From the NCBI GenBank assembly GCA_034670405.1, contig JAXDDX010000040.1, positions 772,501-836,500 on the forward strand: DNA of 64,000 bases, in the 5' to 3' direction. Made by a program: the position numbers and the translations under genes. Each line of letters opens with the position of its first letter. The stretch's first letter is position 1. The notes under the pieces are model-generated. The model was given only the letters and a program-made list of their open reading frames with translations. It was not told the origin of the DNA and did not search any database. Origin of the DNA: Hoplostethus atlanticus. Taxonomy: Eukaryota > Chordata > Actinopteri > Trachichthyiformes > Trachichthyidae. Below are positions 12,871 through 24,830 of this stretch, one piece after another.

Positions 12871-15800
12871 CCAAGTACCATACTTAGAGGAGCATTATTA
12901 GCACCATTCAAATCTACTTTTTAATACTTGAAATGAGACAAAAGTTATAAGGAATTTGTAACTGTCACTCTCCAATATTGTTAATAACATGACATCCTAT
13001 TAACTTTGATATTAACCTCGATATTGTGGCTTTGCTTAATGCAGTTCTACTCAAAATCTTCTGCAACTGCTTAAAAAATATAATTTAATACAACTACTAA
13101 TTAGACCAACTTATATCTCTAAAAAGGTTAATTGAGTTTCCATCCACAAATTGGGTAACATTCAAACAATGGCTCATATGACATTACGAGGTCTCCTCTT
13201 TCCTCACATTCAAGCACTTTCTAAGCACATTAAGGAACCAATACATTTGTACCGGAAGACAACAGAATACATGTAACACAGTGTGACCCTGCTGTGTTTG
13301 GCATCAGGGTTTCATCAGTCTCTTTTTACAATGGAGGTCAGAGGGGGAAAGTAGCCCAAAACAGTCATGTGAAATTGATTTGTTTTGCAGTATTCCCAAG
13401 AAAGCCTTGGAAGATGAAACAGGGGGGCCAATTTTGACCCCAGTGTAGCATTTATTATAACGGGTGCCAAATATTTTTTATTTATTCATTTTTAATGACA
13501 TTTTTCTGTAAGGGTATTGCTTTCATTCTACAATGACTGGTGCACATTTGTTTTTTTGTTTTTACATTTAACGTTAAAAAAGCTTTTCCCTCTACTTTTT
13601 ATGAAGACCTGTTATTATACCCAAAATTGATATGGCCAAATATTCCCTGAGCTGTATATCTTATATATCTTATATATCTACTTTGACAATGTGTTAGACA
13701 AATTGTATGCAACAAAATGTGCAACACGTCAAGGAGCAGTCAACACTCCTGAAGTGACTGTATAGTTCATAACCCTCTCATAACAGTCAATTTACACTTA
13801 TCATGAACTGTATCATTCTCTGTTGTCATTCTCACTTACAATCATGCAAAAGTGAACACCTTGACTTTCTGCACATTCTGTTGGGCTGCACAATAAAACC
13901 AGAAATACTTGTGTTGTCTGCGATGTACAGAAAGTACAGTGTAAAAAAATCCAAGTGTAAAAAAATCTAAGGGCTTGATATTACGTTTCTATTTACTTCC
14001 AATGGGTGCATTGTGTGCAGTTTGGATGTCTCTGTTGTTTTGCCCAGTTGTCTGTGTCTTGATTTCCTTTTCTTTTGGGGTGAGATGGTTTTATGAACCT
14101 CCTTGGTTTCTTTGTCTCATCTGTTTTCTTTTGTCATTTTTCTCTCCAGTTTTTAATCATTTGTATGTGCAATAAACTAAAGCTAGACCGTAAAAGGGTA
14201 TCAAATTATTTAATATAATGTATTACTTGTTGTTATTACTTGTTGTTTTTATAGGTTTGAGCAATATTTTCCAAACAAAATTGTTACAGCTCTACATTTT
14301 GTGGCCAACAAGCAGATATCAGAGCGGAGACTCTGAGACTAAAAGGTATGATATAATTCAGAAAGTCTGAGCATAAAATGAGTCATCCTACTCCCTAAAA
14401 CCCGAGTATTTTGTAACACAACAAAATGTGCAAAAGGTTAAGGACTGCACAAACAATGGAGCATGACTGCTTTGTGATGCCTTCTGAGCAAAGCTTAATG
14501 CCTTAATTAATGCTTCGTGTCCTGGGCCCTCAGTGGCACGTGACTGGAGATGCCTTACAGTGTGAACGGCACAAACTCTCATTTTAAAACAATAAAATCT
14601 TTGTTCCTAGGTTTTTCCATGAATGTTAACATGAGCCTACACATCCTTTTCATTTGCCCGGTCTCTCTGAAGTGATTTAGAGTGATTTAGAGTAGGGTGC
14701 ACACCCAAAGCTAAGCACAAACACAGACTATTACATTACTGTACGTGAGCGAGCGCTAAGCTATTCACCATTGTAGTATTGTTTCCATATATGCTCACAC
14801 TGCCGTTCAACCTCAGTAAAAGCATGTAACGTTACGCCCCAAAACCTCGAACGGACGACCTCGATCTCGACCTCAGCCAACAAACTATTGTATTTCCACT
14901 GGCTCAGCAGAAGACCAACCATTGATCAGGATATAGAAAAACAGACAGGAGAAAATGGCAATTAAGCACAATATGGAAACACAGCACTTTTAACAAGGTG
15001 AGATACTCGCAGTACTGTGTATTTATTCATTCATTTCAGCACAGAATCTGCATCTAAATGGCTCGGGTTTATGCTAAATAAAGGCTACCGGATAGTGTGA
15101 AACACAAAGCAGCACTTGGGTTTTCTAGCTATTGCAGGTAAGTTCAGACCGCTGCCTTAATAAGACAAGCTTAAGTTAGTCTTTTGTTCGTGTGAAACTA
15201 TTCATATTTTAACGGATATTCATTTTCATTTGTCCTTTCAGCTTCCTCTGGAAACACAATACAGTTGGTGCGTTGAGGTTTAGATCCCGAAATGAAATGA
15301 GGACGGTCTGTATGAGAATAGGAATTAATTTCCATTAAAAGATAAGACCAAAAAAATTTGATTAACTTCTGTGTTAAGTACAAATTAGCAATGACGTCAG
15401 GTGGCACGGCTTCATCAAGGTGCTCTGTGTCGGCCGCCTCGATGAAGTGATGCAAAATGCCACGCAAGTACACAAAGTTAGAATTAATTTTAGTTCATTT
15501 TAGCTATTAAAAAAAAACTGACCTTCAATCTTAATTTCAATTTAGATGGGAATGCCAACCTTTTGATAATCCATTTGGACATGGAGAGAACGGTTTTCAT
15601 TTCCTAACTTTGATTAGTTAAATGCAGTGATTAGATGCTTGGCACCAGTTGGACCCAGGGCTAATACTGCTAAATGTTATTGATGTATGCAACGCGATTT
15701 ACAACGTTGACAAATGGTAGAAGGGCAATTAGTAGCCGCTGTAACTGTCTGCGGATCAGTGGGGGGGGGGGGGATAACATTAGAAAGCTTGACTACACAT

Positions 15801-17394
15801 TCAAAGGCTAACCCGAAGCACTTGGCCTGTGTCCTGGCTGGCCCTCAGCTGAAGGGAGAAGCGTGAAGCCCTATGTTAAACATCCGTCAAGGTGGCCTCC
15901 CAATCAATTTTCCCATCACACTTCCTTAATCGCATAATCCAGGCTGTGATGGGTGCTGATTAGCAGGGACCACTCTATCCTTACAAGCCTCTAGTCAGAC
16001 TCTATACTTGGGATGGGACGTCTACTGCAGTATGTGATGCATGCAGACACCCATGAATGAGTGCAGGCGACACACCTACACCTGAACACACACACACAGA
16101 AAATATGCTGCTAGCTAGAGTCCGGGGGCAAAGATAGCCCTGGAGAGGTAAGGCTCATAAATGGGGTAAAGCATGAACCGCAGGGATCCCCGAGGGATCC
16201 CATTAAATCAACACACGCTACGAATTTCCCCGACAATCAGCAAATGCAGTGTGATCCTTCCATATGAAGTGCTGCCGCTCCACCGGGAGTCAGCAGCACT
16301 CTAAAAGGTGCTGTCACTCAACAGATCAGAGGACCGTGAGCGGGGCTTCCCTCCGGGCACCGAGTCCAGGCTGCCCTCTGCTCTGCCCCGACTCCATCCA
16401 GAGATTGCTTATGAAGTGCACAGCAGCTTGCTGCCGCTCTTATTGCTTCAACACGAGGTATATAGTATTTTTATCCTCACAGGGACAGAAATTAACAATT
16501 GTTTGTGGCTTGCTGCTTTTCATCGACTCAGGTTCCCATCCATCTGCAGTATATTTCAATCTGCCTCATCCTCTTTGGAAAGCATTCACTGAACCCACAA
16601 GCGTAAACATCAGTGGTCTGGACTACAGACTCCAAAGCAGCCTATAATGTTTTTAACCCGTCTTTGATTTCATTAGCCTCCCAATTATGCTGTGTCGCTT
16701 TTCAGATTAGGGGTTGCTCACGAAAGGAAGGCAAAAGAGCACATCTTTCCCCCCACGGGACGGTGTCCAGTTACCCAAAAGCACGACTTGAACCTTTTGC
16801 TTGGAAAATTGAAAAGAGCACCGGCAAAGATAAAAACTTCCATCTGTCAAGACTAGACACAATCCCTACCCGCCCACCGCCTACGGATAATGTCTGTCCG
16901 ATCTATGCGCAGACGATGCACAAGGCGCTCTCCAAATTCATTATTTACTAGAGAGGTTACAGTCGTAGCTTCAAAGGCGCTATGTACGAGCTGGAAGGAG
17001 GCGTGGGCGAAGGCAGGGGCTTCACTTCAAAACTCCGTAAAGGTCTCCCAACTCCTCGGGGCGTCATTTCAAAATCGGTCAGAAATCTAAGTCGAGGTGT
17101 ACTAGTCATCAAAGCAGCCTCTGGCCAGAATGATTGCAGACTCTGACATACAACTTAGAAAGGCGTCAAAGAGAAAACACTCTATGTATGCATTATGAAA
17201 TTCTGCAGTGGTGAAGCATTTCTTTACACTGGAGTTTAGTTGTGCACAGTGTATAATTTACAAAGGAGGCAAAATGTACAGTATGTTCTGAAAACATCGC
17301 AAACAATCCACTGAGAGAAAAAATGTACAAAACACCAGTTGGTAACACTGGTGAACCTTAGTAGTTGAAACCAAACCATTCCATGACCTCTAGG

Positions 17395-17590
17395 CGATAT
17401 TCACATGGTGTAAGCAGCTACGCATCAGGCAGTGCCGGGTTCAGTTTGACCGATGATTTGACGGCTGCCGGTCTTTCCCAATGCCAACGCGAATCAGGAT
17501 CTTCAGCAAGCTGATTGGGCCAGCGGCGGCACTTGGTCAAAAGGAACACGGAAAAGCCTGATGCGTAGTTATTTACACGATGTGAATATC
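17395..17590. mobile_element. 196-bp foldback element downstream of zgpat
   Basis: The ends GATATTCACAT and ATGTGAATATC are exact inverted copies. The arms (17395-17445 and 17545-17590) stay largely complementary, including the 11-base block CTACGCATCAG against CTGATGCGTAG. It lies 257 bp past the zgpat stop codon, so it may sit in the zgpat 3' UTR. No open reading frame. Confidence 0.75.
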
Positions 17591-17846
17591 ACACATAGAC
17601 TGCTGCAGTCCTTGAAAAATATATTAGAAACAGAAATCCTCAGTAAATGATGCAACCTGCCCAACATCAACTCCACAGCCGGCCCCCCCTCAATTCATAT
17701 TGAACACATGCACACGGCCAGTCAGGGTTAAGATAAAACAAATTTAAAAAAAATAATAAAATAATAAAAAGGTACAGCAAACGATCAACAATAAGCAAGG
17801 GGAGTTAATTTCAGGCTAGTCCCTTAAGTCTTTGAGAGAGCTGAGG

Positions 17847-20800
17847 CTAAAACTGAGTCATTTTCTTGTGTGTGTCAGCCTTCCTATGCTGTCTCTGGAT
17901 GGACAGCTCCTGGTCCTTCTGCTGGGCCAGCAGCCCGCGGGCCGCCGACAGCCTCTCTTCCAGCTGCTTCACCATGGCTGCATCCCTGCGGACACACGGT
18001 ACCGATAGATTAGGAACTGAACGCTGGCACGGAGAAAAGTTGGTTGAGATAAACGTTCTTAGATAAGCAGATCAATGACAGAGGCTCCGGTTATCTCCCT
18101 CCGAAAGTCTTGAAAACAGCAGATAATAAAGACAATTCAAACCCAGTTCTGTCATTTGTCAGTGTTTTTATTTTTTTTAAACCCTGGTGATCTTCAGGCA
18201 GGCAAATCACGCCTCTTCTTTACTGAACAGTATCTACTTAAAAAGAAAGTAAGATTTATATTATAGTGAAAATGTAACTATAATCTTCAAATCCCATTTC
18301 CAAATTTTTTGGACGGAACCACCTGAGAGTTTTAGTGTCCCGTGATGGTCTAAATGCTGCTTCAGAGGATTTCACATCCTGACCAGAATAATATTCGGCA
18401 GGAAACTGAATACTGGTCACATTCATTGAATATCTGCACAAAATATTGGCTATCAGCGACTCCAATCTAAAAATATCGGTATATAAGGGTATATAATGTT
18501 TGCTAACGCTATTGTATTTTCCATGGAAGAAATGAAGGCATCTTATGACCTGGGGTCACATTGTATAGGACTGTACAGAATCTGTCAAATCCAAGTAAAG
18601 ACTGATTAATGCATGGCGAGTTCCCAGCCTTTGTAGAACAACAAGTCAGATCAGACATAAACAATTAAAAACACTGACCTTCCTGTCCGTCTGTTCAGTG
18701 ACTCAGTGAGCCGTTGGATCTCCCTCTCCGTCTGGGCAACCTTCTCAGCAGCCTGGAACAGCTTCACGTTCAAACTCCTCTTGGTGCTTTTCCCTCCCCT
18801 GTACGCCTCCACGCCTGAGGGCATGGCAGCGCCCCCCTCCAAAGGATCAGAGCTACTGTCTCCCAGCTTTCGGTTGAGAAAGTCAAAGACATTATGGCGC
18901 CCCCCGGTGGCGCCAGCCCGAGGCTTTCTGCTTCTCTTTTTGCGGCCCACTTGGGTGCCGTCATTGGCGACCTTGCTCTGCGTCCGTCTCGGGGTTAATT
19001 CGGCGCACTCGTCCAGAGTCTTGCCTTTGGGTAGGACCACTGCCATCACTGGCTCTACGCGGCCGTCTTGCAGCTTCCCCAAACCTGAGAAAGCAAAAGG
19101 TGTTGAGTAAGCGAAGAAGAATACATGGCTCACTCTTTCTTCTCTATACAGGGAAAAGCAAAAACACTGTACAACTAAAAATTCTTTCTATTGAGAGATG
19201 TTTCACTTTGACTCCCAAGTTTACCCTCGATTCACTTTCTTGTGCTAGGCTTTTCAACAATGACACAATGTGGATACGAGATACATGTTACTGTCAGGTG
19301 TAAAGGGGGCTGGTCCTCTCCTGGTGACATTGGTGCAGAGACATACAGAAATATACTTACCGAGTCTCACAGCACATACTGACACACAGGGTACATCTGC
19401 GTTTTTGGCTTTTTCATTTGATGGCGGCGAGGTATAAAGCTTAAGCACGAATGTGACACCGCAGAAGGCGAACGAGAGAGGACAAGGAGGATTTACAAGA
19501 CGCTCATGACATCAGCAGTCAAGGCTTGTTAAAAAAGGAATATGAGGAGAGCTGGCCAAGATACACAGTCAGTTTTGCTACTTGGCCATCGCTGGAAAGT
19601 TTCACACACCTGCAAGTGTGTATCTTCTATTCTCTATTATTAAAAATTATGTCTTTAAAGTATGTCAACTTTTATGTTCTCTTTTATATCCTCTTTTATT
19701 CTCTTCTCTTCTCTATAAATAAACTTGCCTTACCCTCAATAGTGAGTCAGAGTAGGAAAGACATGGAGCAGGCTAGCCTATACGTTGGCTGACAGCCACT
19801 TGATGGGACTGAGACTAAAAGCTTTTATTTGATATAGAGAGATGCTGTTTCATGTGATCATTTGTTAATCAAACATTCGTAAATTACATTTTTCAACATT
19901 TGCAAACTTCACATGGGGATTTTCTCCAAAACGTGGTTTGGCAGCACTTAATACTCAACAGTGTGGCTTGCTCGATGCTGCAAGGCGAGAAATAATTTGG
20001 GTACTGTGAGGAAGCTGACAGTCTCCCCTCCCCAGTGTATACACCTCAGATGGTGTCTGGAGGTCAGTGGAACTGAAAATTAAAAATGATTAATTTCATC
20101 AGGACAGGACCTGATCACTGTTCCCCTTAGCTCAGAGGTTTATTTGTGGCGGTAGGGCATCGACGTCCCTTTCCATTGTGATAAGAACGGATATTGTTGC
20201 AGCTACTCATGAAATGAATTTCAACTGGTGGGTTCAACTGGTGAGGGAACAAATGTTCAATGCACAGGAGAAAATACATTTTCCACTCTCTGATATATGA
20301 TTATGTGACTTGTTGAATATATAGACTCCGCTAGCAGCTGTCAAGTCGATATCTGAGTGATCTCAACTTTCTTTGAGGTCAGACTGCCCTTGTCCGTCTG
20401 TCTGTCTCACATCAGGAGGGTAATAGTCTTGTGGTTTACAAGCTACAGCTGAGTGAGATCGCTCTCTGGTGAGACAGAACATGAGGTGATGCGTTAGAGA
20501 TCCATGTCGATCAATTTCTATACATTGACCACCTTTTTATTTTGTGGTGGTCATCCGCCACAGATGAGCCAATGTATGGGAAACACTGTAGCTGTACATG
20601 ACTTGAGTACTTAATATGTGATTAACGTAGTATTCTTGTACTTGCCTTTCCCGTACTCATAGCCCATTTTGAGCATAAGCTTGGAGCCGATGCCTCTGGT
20701 ATGTGCCTCCCAGCCACCAAAATTAGAGCCGCTCAACGTTGCTGTGGCTTCTTCAGCAGTCGAGTCAAAAACTGTAGAGTAACAAGGGAAAATGTCATCA

Positions 20801-23230
20801 TCAGGACAAGAATGTAGGTGTTCAAATCATCACTTTGACTCTGAGCAGTCATCGCTTACCAACAGAGCACCCACTTTGTCTAACGTTGACAGACAGTAGC
20901 TGGGTTTTCATCCAAATATTTTTGTGACTTATGATTTATCAAAATAAAAAGAATGTCATCAGGATAAAAATGTCCTCAATACTGCGAGAAAGTTTCCAGA
21001 AAAGGCAGAAAAGTTCTATGTTGATAAATATATTATGTGATACATGTCAATGGAAACGCATCTGTCAAAGAAATGATGACGGTAATAGTCTGAGTCAGTG
21101 GCTGTCCACCAACACATCTCAGAAATGTAATATTTGCTCTGTCGTGGCTGTATGACCATTAGTTGGTTCATTACAACACGACCGGGTGCATTTTTTTGTT
21201 TTCGTCTTTGGACAGAATGAAATACGGCCGACATCGACTGACACTAAAGACCAAGTTGCCCGATACTAATCACTTCCTGAAAGACTCATTCCATTTATTT
21301 TGTAGATGTGTTTTTTGATGCGGTCATGTTCCATGTTCAGAAAGCTCATTTATACGCTTCAACCATTCTGGTGAAAATGCACCTTAAAAAAATGCACTCA
21401 AAATTTGATTGACAGTTGGATGGAAACATACAGCCTTCCCAAACTCACATGGACATCACATTCAGGACTCAAAGGACTCAAAATTGATCTGATCTTGTCA
21501 AGAAATCCACTCATTTTCAAAGTGCTGCTATAGCAAGGCAAATATCCATCACAGCGTTTTCCTCAGGATGGAAAGTGTTGATCCCAGAGAGCTGCATACG
21601 GATCAATTTTGGTGCTATAGTTTACTTTCAAAGCAACCACTTTCAAAAAATGTTCAAGGCCCTAGTCTCTCAAATTCACAAACTTTCAAGGACTGTGAAA
21701 GGCCCCAGGGAACCCTGAACACCGTCAGTGACACCTACCTCTGGCGTAAACCATATCCCCATCTCCGGCGTCATCCTGGTCAGAGTCAGAGGAGAGCGGG
21801 TCTTCGTCTCTCAGGGGCGGGAGGACGCCATCGGCCTCCACCACAGCATCCTTCAGCAGCAGAGAGTCAAACTTCACAGTGTAGAAACCATTGTCGATTT
21901 CTACATCGGGGAGAAAACATTTGAGGGTTACCAAAACACGCAATAATCTAATTGGAGACATTCGGTCTACCATTCCTAAGGTGTCGTTAGACTACAAATC
22001 AACAAAATGGACCAGACTTCCTGACTGGGTTCATTGGCCAACCAATCAGAACTCAGCATGCAACAAATAATGCTGTAATAATGTGTTTTATCTCCCTCAA
22101 TACTATGAGATCATTTTGAAAGGGGACTTTTACTGTGGAGTGCAACATCAAAGGAGTAACCTGTGAGTCTGGCTGGGTACCAGATGCCGTCGTCGTGCCG
22201 GGCCAAGCAGGACGAGCCCTCTTGGAGGTTACTGAGGTCGAACTCCAGGAACTCCCGGAGCTCTGACACATACACCACTTCGCCATGGGAGAACCTGACA
22301 AGGAAATAGCCGCTATGTTATGAAACGCTCTGTGAAGAGGACTGAGATCCAACATGGGTTATGAACGATCAAGGAAAATGGGTGGTTTTGAAGGCCACTG
22401 CTGATCTAATACTGATATTTTGTGCTGAGATGAAACACCTTTAAATGTGACCATTTTTATGCATTTAGAATCGTATTGTTTTCCATGTGGAAAAGCATTA
22501 CCATCACTGCATTTGTCTGCAAAAGGCCAAGTCAAGGCTTCCGGTCTCTTCTAGGACCCCAAAAGACCTTCATCCAACAAGTGACTTTTTAAAACCACAA
22601 CAGGGTGAGATCAAGACACTACCTGCAATTCTCCAGGAAGCGACATTTGTCCTGCAGGTAGAACGGACAGGGTTTCATAGACTTCTGGGTGGGGTAGACG
22701 TACAGCACCCTCACTTGTGCCTCGTCTCCATCCGGCGGCTCTGTCCCCATCACCATGGCGTTGTGATACTCCAGGGTGCCCCACGTCGTCCGGTAGGGTG
22801 CTCTCACTTTGGTGCCGCTGAGTACGTCCTCCTCCTCGTCCTCCTCCTCTTCTTCTTCTTCACCATCCTCACCCCTGTCTTCGTCCCCCCTCTCTCTTGT
22901 GTCAGAGTTACTGCCTGAACACTCCCCCAGCTCCGAGTAGAAAGCGGCATACTCCGTGTCAAAGCCGCCGCTGGCAGTGTCTGTGCCGGCTGCTGCCTCC
23001 GAGGCTTTAGCCAGCAGTCCGTTGCTCTCCTCGAGGCTGGCTAGGAGTTGGCTCTTTTTGACGGACACCAGGCTGGCCTCGGTGAGCTCTATCAGCTGAG
23101 AGAGGTCCTCTTTCAGTTTGAGCAGATCCAACTGCTGAGAGGGGTCCAGGCCCGCCGACAGGGCCGTCTCTACCTGCTGCAACTGGGCGCCATAAGTAGC
23201 GATGGCTGCCTCGAGGGTTTCTTCATCCAT
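17847..23230 (-). CDS. zgpat: zinc finger CCCH-type with G-patch domain protein (ZGPAT/ZIP)
   Basis: Nuclear, sequence-specific transcriptional repressor; the mammalian protein recruits the NuRD complex and represses EGFR (family knowledge). Coding exons in transcript order: 23230-22623 (exon begins at 23244 with 14 nt of 5' UTR), 22294-22161, 21900-21739, 20771-20646, 19084-18679, 17985-17847; phases close exactly to 524 aa (human 531). The start [10 protein letters not shown] matches the human start. Seen: N-terminal coiled region with '[15 protein letters not shown]', a long acidic run in exon 1, CCCH finger C188-C196-C202-H206 (C-x7-C-x5-C-x3-H), a Tudor-like segment about 230-280 with '[20 protein letters not shown]', G-patch about 322-366 with '[20 protein letters not shown]', and the C-terminal helix ending '[11 protein letters not shown]'. 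Intron 4 uses a GC donor. The gene is divergent from tti1 and convergent with chrna4. Confidence 0.97.
18250..18490 (-). repeat. dispersed 'CCGATAT' repeat family, copy in zgpat intron 5
   Basis: Read on the minus strand it carries the blocks shared by the family members at 50068, 51040, 53500 and 59590: an ATTCAATAT-type block, a stretch around 'CTCTGAAGCAG', 'GGACACTAAAACTCTC', and a CCGATATTTT end. It has no coding capacity and is truncated relative to the longer copies. Confidence 0.6.
20640..20646 (-). other. GC-AG splice donor of zgpat intron 4
   Basis: On the minus strand exon 4 ends ...GGGAAAG at 20646 and the intron opens GCAAGT (20645-20640). The next exon starts at 19084 after a TTTCTCAG acceptor with GTTTGGGGAAG. 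The join restores '[17 protein letters not shown]', matching the human G-patch (EFGKGLGRHAEGRVEP). No GT position nearby preserves the frame. AAAG/GCAAGT fits the strong consensus of the minor GC-donor class. Confidence 0.88.
20898..21434. mobile_element. MITE-like element in zgpat intron 3
   Basis: The left end reads AGCTGGGTTTTCATCCAA and the right end TTGGATGGAAACATACAG, which are imperfect inverted repeats. The interior is AT-rich with no transposase. It lies wholly between the zgpat exons at 20646-20771 and 21739-21900. Its ends resemble a 'GTTTCCATCCAA' type common in fish genomes (recollection, not a database match); superfamily not assigned. Confidence 0.65.
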
Positions 23231-23392
23231 ACCGTCAGTTGGCGCTGGACAGGACAGACACGGCAGGGCCACATCAAGCCCCTGGGACCCCAAAAGGGAA
23301 AGGCCACGTTAGATTTAGTGCCATCAAGTAATGCGACGTCACAATAAGAGGCATACTGGTGTAGCCTTGCCATTTTCTCTTGTATGAGTAGA

Positions 23393-23845
23393 ACAGGACA
23401 CCAAACTTCATTCAAAAAGTTGACAGTTGAATGTGGCCTTGCTTATTGGTAAAAGTACATATCTCATAAAATGTCACTCAACACCTTTTCTAAAACGCTA
23501 GTAGCAAAGTAGTAGTAGTAAATGAATGCTCTTTCATTTGACACATATCCAATCCACCAAGCAGCTCTTATTTTAATACAAATTTTAATTTATATTTGGT
23601 TCACATTATTCCCACAATCTTCCATCAAATATTCACTGTGGTGGGTAGTAGTGAGCAGTGTGAACCAATTCAATATTTTTTATTAAAATAAGTGTTGCTA
23701 GGTGGATATGTATGCCAAATGAAACAGTGGCTCCTATTGATTCAGAAAAGGTCTTGAGTCATATTATTTTATGGTGGAGCATCCTGCCGATAAGCAAGGC
23801 CACATTAATTTCCATATTTCTGAATGGAGTTTGGCGTGACGTTCT
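23393..23845 (+). mobile_element. palindromic MITE-like element, copy A (zgpat/tti1 promoter region)
   Basis: The left end (GACACCAAACTTCATTC...TGTGGCCTTGCTTATTGG) and right end (CCGATAAGCAAGGCCACA...GAATGGAGTTTGGCGT) are inverted repeats of each other. About 450 bp, no coding capacity. Copy B (24397-24830) aligns with it in the opposite orientation, for example through 'ATTCCCACAAT', 'GAGCAGTGTGAAC' and the ATAAGCAAG termini. Confidence 0.75.
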
Positions 23846-24396
23846 CTCAACACAGACCGGATTGGGGCTACCCCTAATGCACTTGGCAATTCATGTAACT
23901 GTCAGTGAAAGCAGGCAGCGACCCAATAACCAAAACTACGTTGTAATACCAACCGAAATATACGTATAATACGATAGGGTTAGGGTATTATCAACAACTT
24001 TGGGTAACGTTACCTTTATGCTGCTACTACGGTAGGTATGATCCCCGTGACTAGCCTAGACGCCGGTTCTGTAACGTCCAAGTGGAGCAAAAAAGGCTAA
24101 CGCTAGTGACGTTAGCTACTCTTGGTAGTAGTAGTTAGTAGCTATTTCCGTCCCACATCACTCTTGACCAATATTTCATTGACCCGTTGACTAGCTAACG
24201 TGACCGTACGTCTGTAGCTAACGTTTGCTAACTTGCCAGCGTTAGCTAACATTACCAATTCACTGGAGTTGGAACTAATGTTAGCTGCTGGTTAGTTTGA
24301 AAACCCAGAAGGTGTCGTTGTTATTCGTGTGGATTTATTTGACGTTAGCTAAATATCTTGACAGAGATGCCATCTTGAGGCTGCTAGCTAACACTG

Positions 24397-24830
24397 ATAG
24401 GTTCCCAAAGGTCCATTCAAGAATCTGACAGTTTAATATAGCCTTGCTTATCGGCAGATGCACATATCTGGTAGAACACAACTTAAGACGATATACTAAT
24501 CTGGTATATTCGGCATACAAGGTATCCACTCAGCAGCACTTTATTTAGCAGCACCAATACATTGTCAACTTTGAAAATAGTTCACACTGCTCGCTACCGC
24601 CCACCAGTGAGGATTTGGGCGGAAGACTATTGTGGGAATAAGAAAAGTTGAATTTTTACTGAAATAAGACCCGCTTAGTCTATTGAATGTATGCCGAAAA
24701 GAATAGTTATACCTAAAGATTCGCAAAACCTCTTATATCCAGTGCTACCACGGATGCATCTTTACCGATAAGCAAGTCAGTGTTAACCTTTCATTTCATT
24801 TTTGAATGGATTGGTGTACCATTCTCTCCT
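24397..24830 (-). mobile_element. palindromic MITE-like element, copy B (zgpat/tti1 promoter region)
   Basis: Second copy of the family described at 23393-23845, reversed. Its ends carry the inverted blocks TAGCCTTGCTTATCGG and CCGATAAGCAAG, with GGTCCATTCAA and TTGAATGGATTGGTGT further out. The interior, when reverse-complemented, follows copy A. The two copies are clearly diverged, so the insertions are not recent. Confidence 0.75.

Larger units (their letters stand above)
11551..17846. other. convergent spacer between chrna4 and zgpat
   Basis: No protein-coding gene recognised in this 6.3 kb. It should contain both 3' UTRs. AATAAA-type signals on the plus strand occur near 13891, 14172 and 14590, any of which could end chrna4 transcripts. 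Three repeat elements inside it are listed separately (11625-11752, 12330-12870, 17395-17590). The stretch 15650-16250 is free of obvious repeats apart from a 14-base G run near 15760. Confidence 0.7.

Noticed and set aside
16264-16647. 127-residue plus-strand frame between chrna4 and zgpat
   Set aside because: Composition and content are unremarkable, overlapping frames of similar length exist, and no exon signals fit.
18706-19110. 134-residue plus-strand frame
   Set aside because: Antisense shadow of zgpat coding exon 5 (18679-19084), which encodes the G-patch end and C-terminal region in the minus frame.
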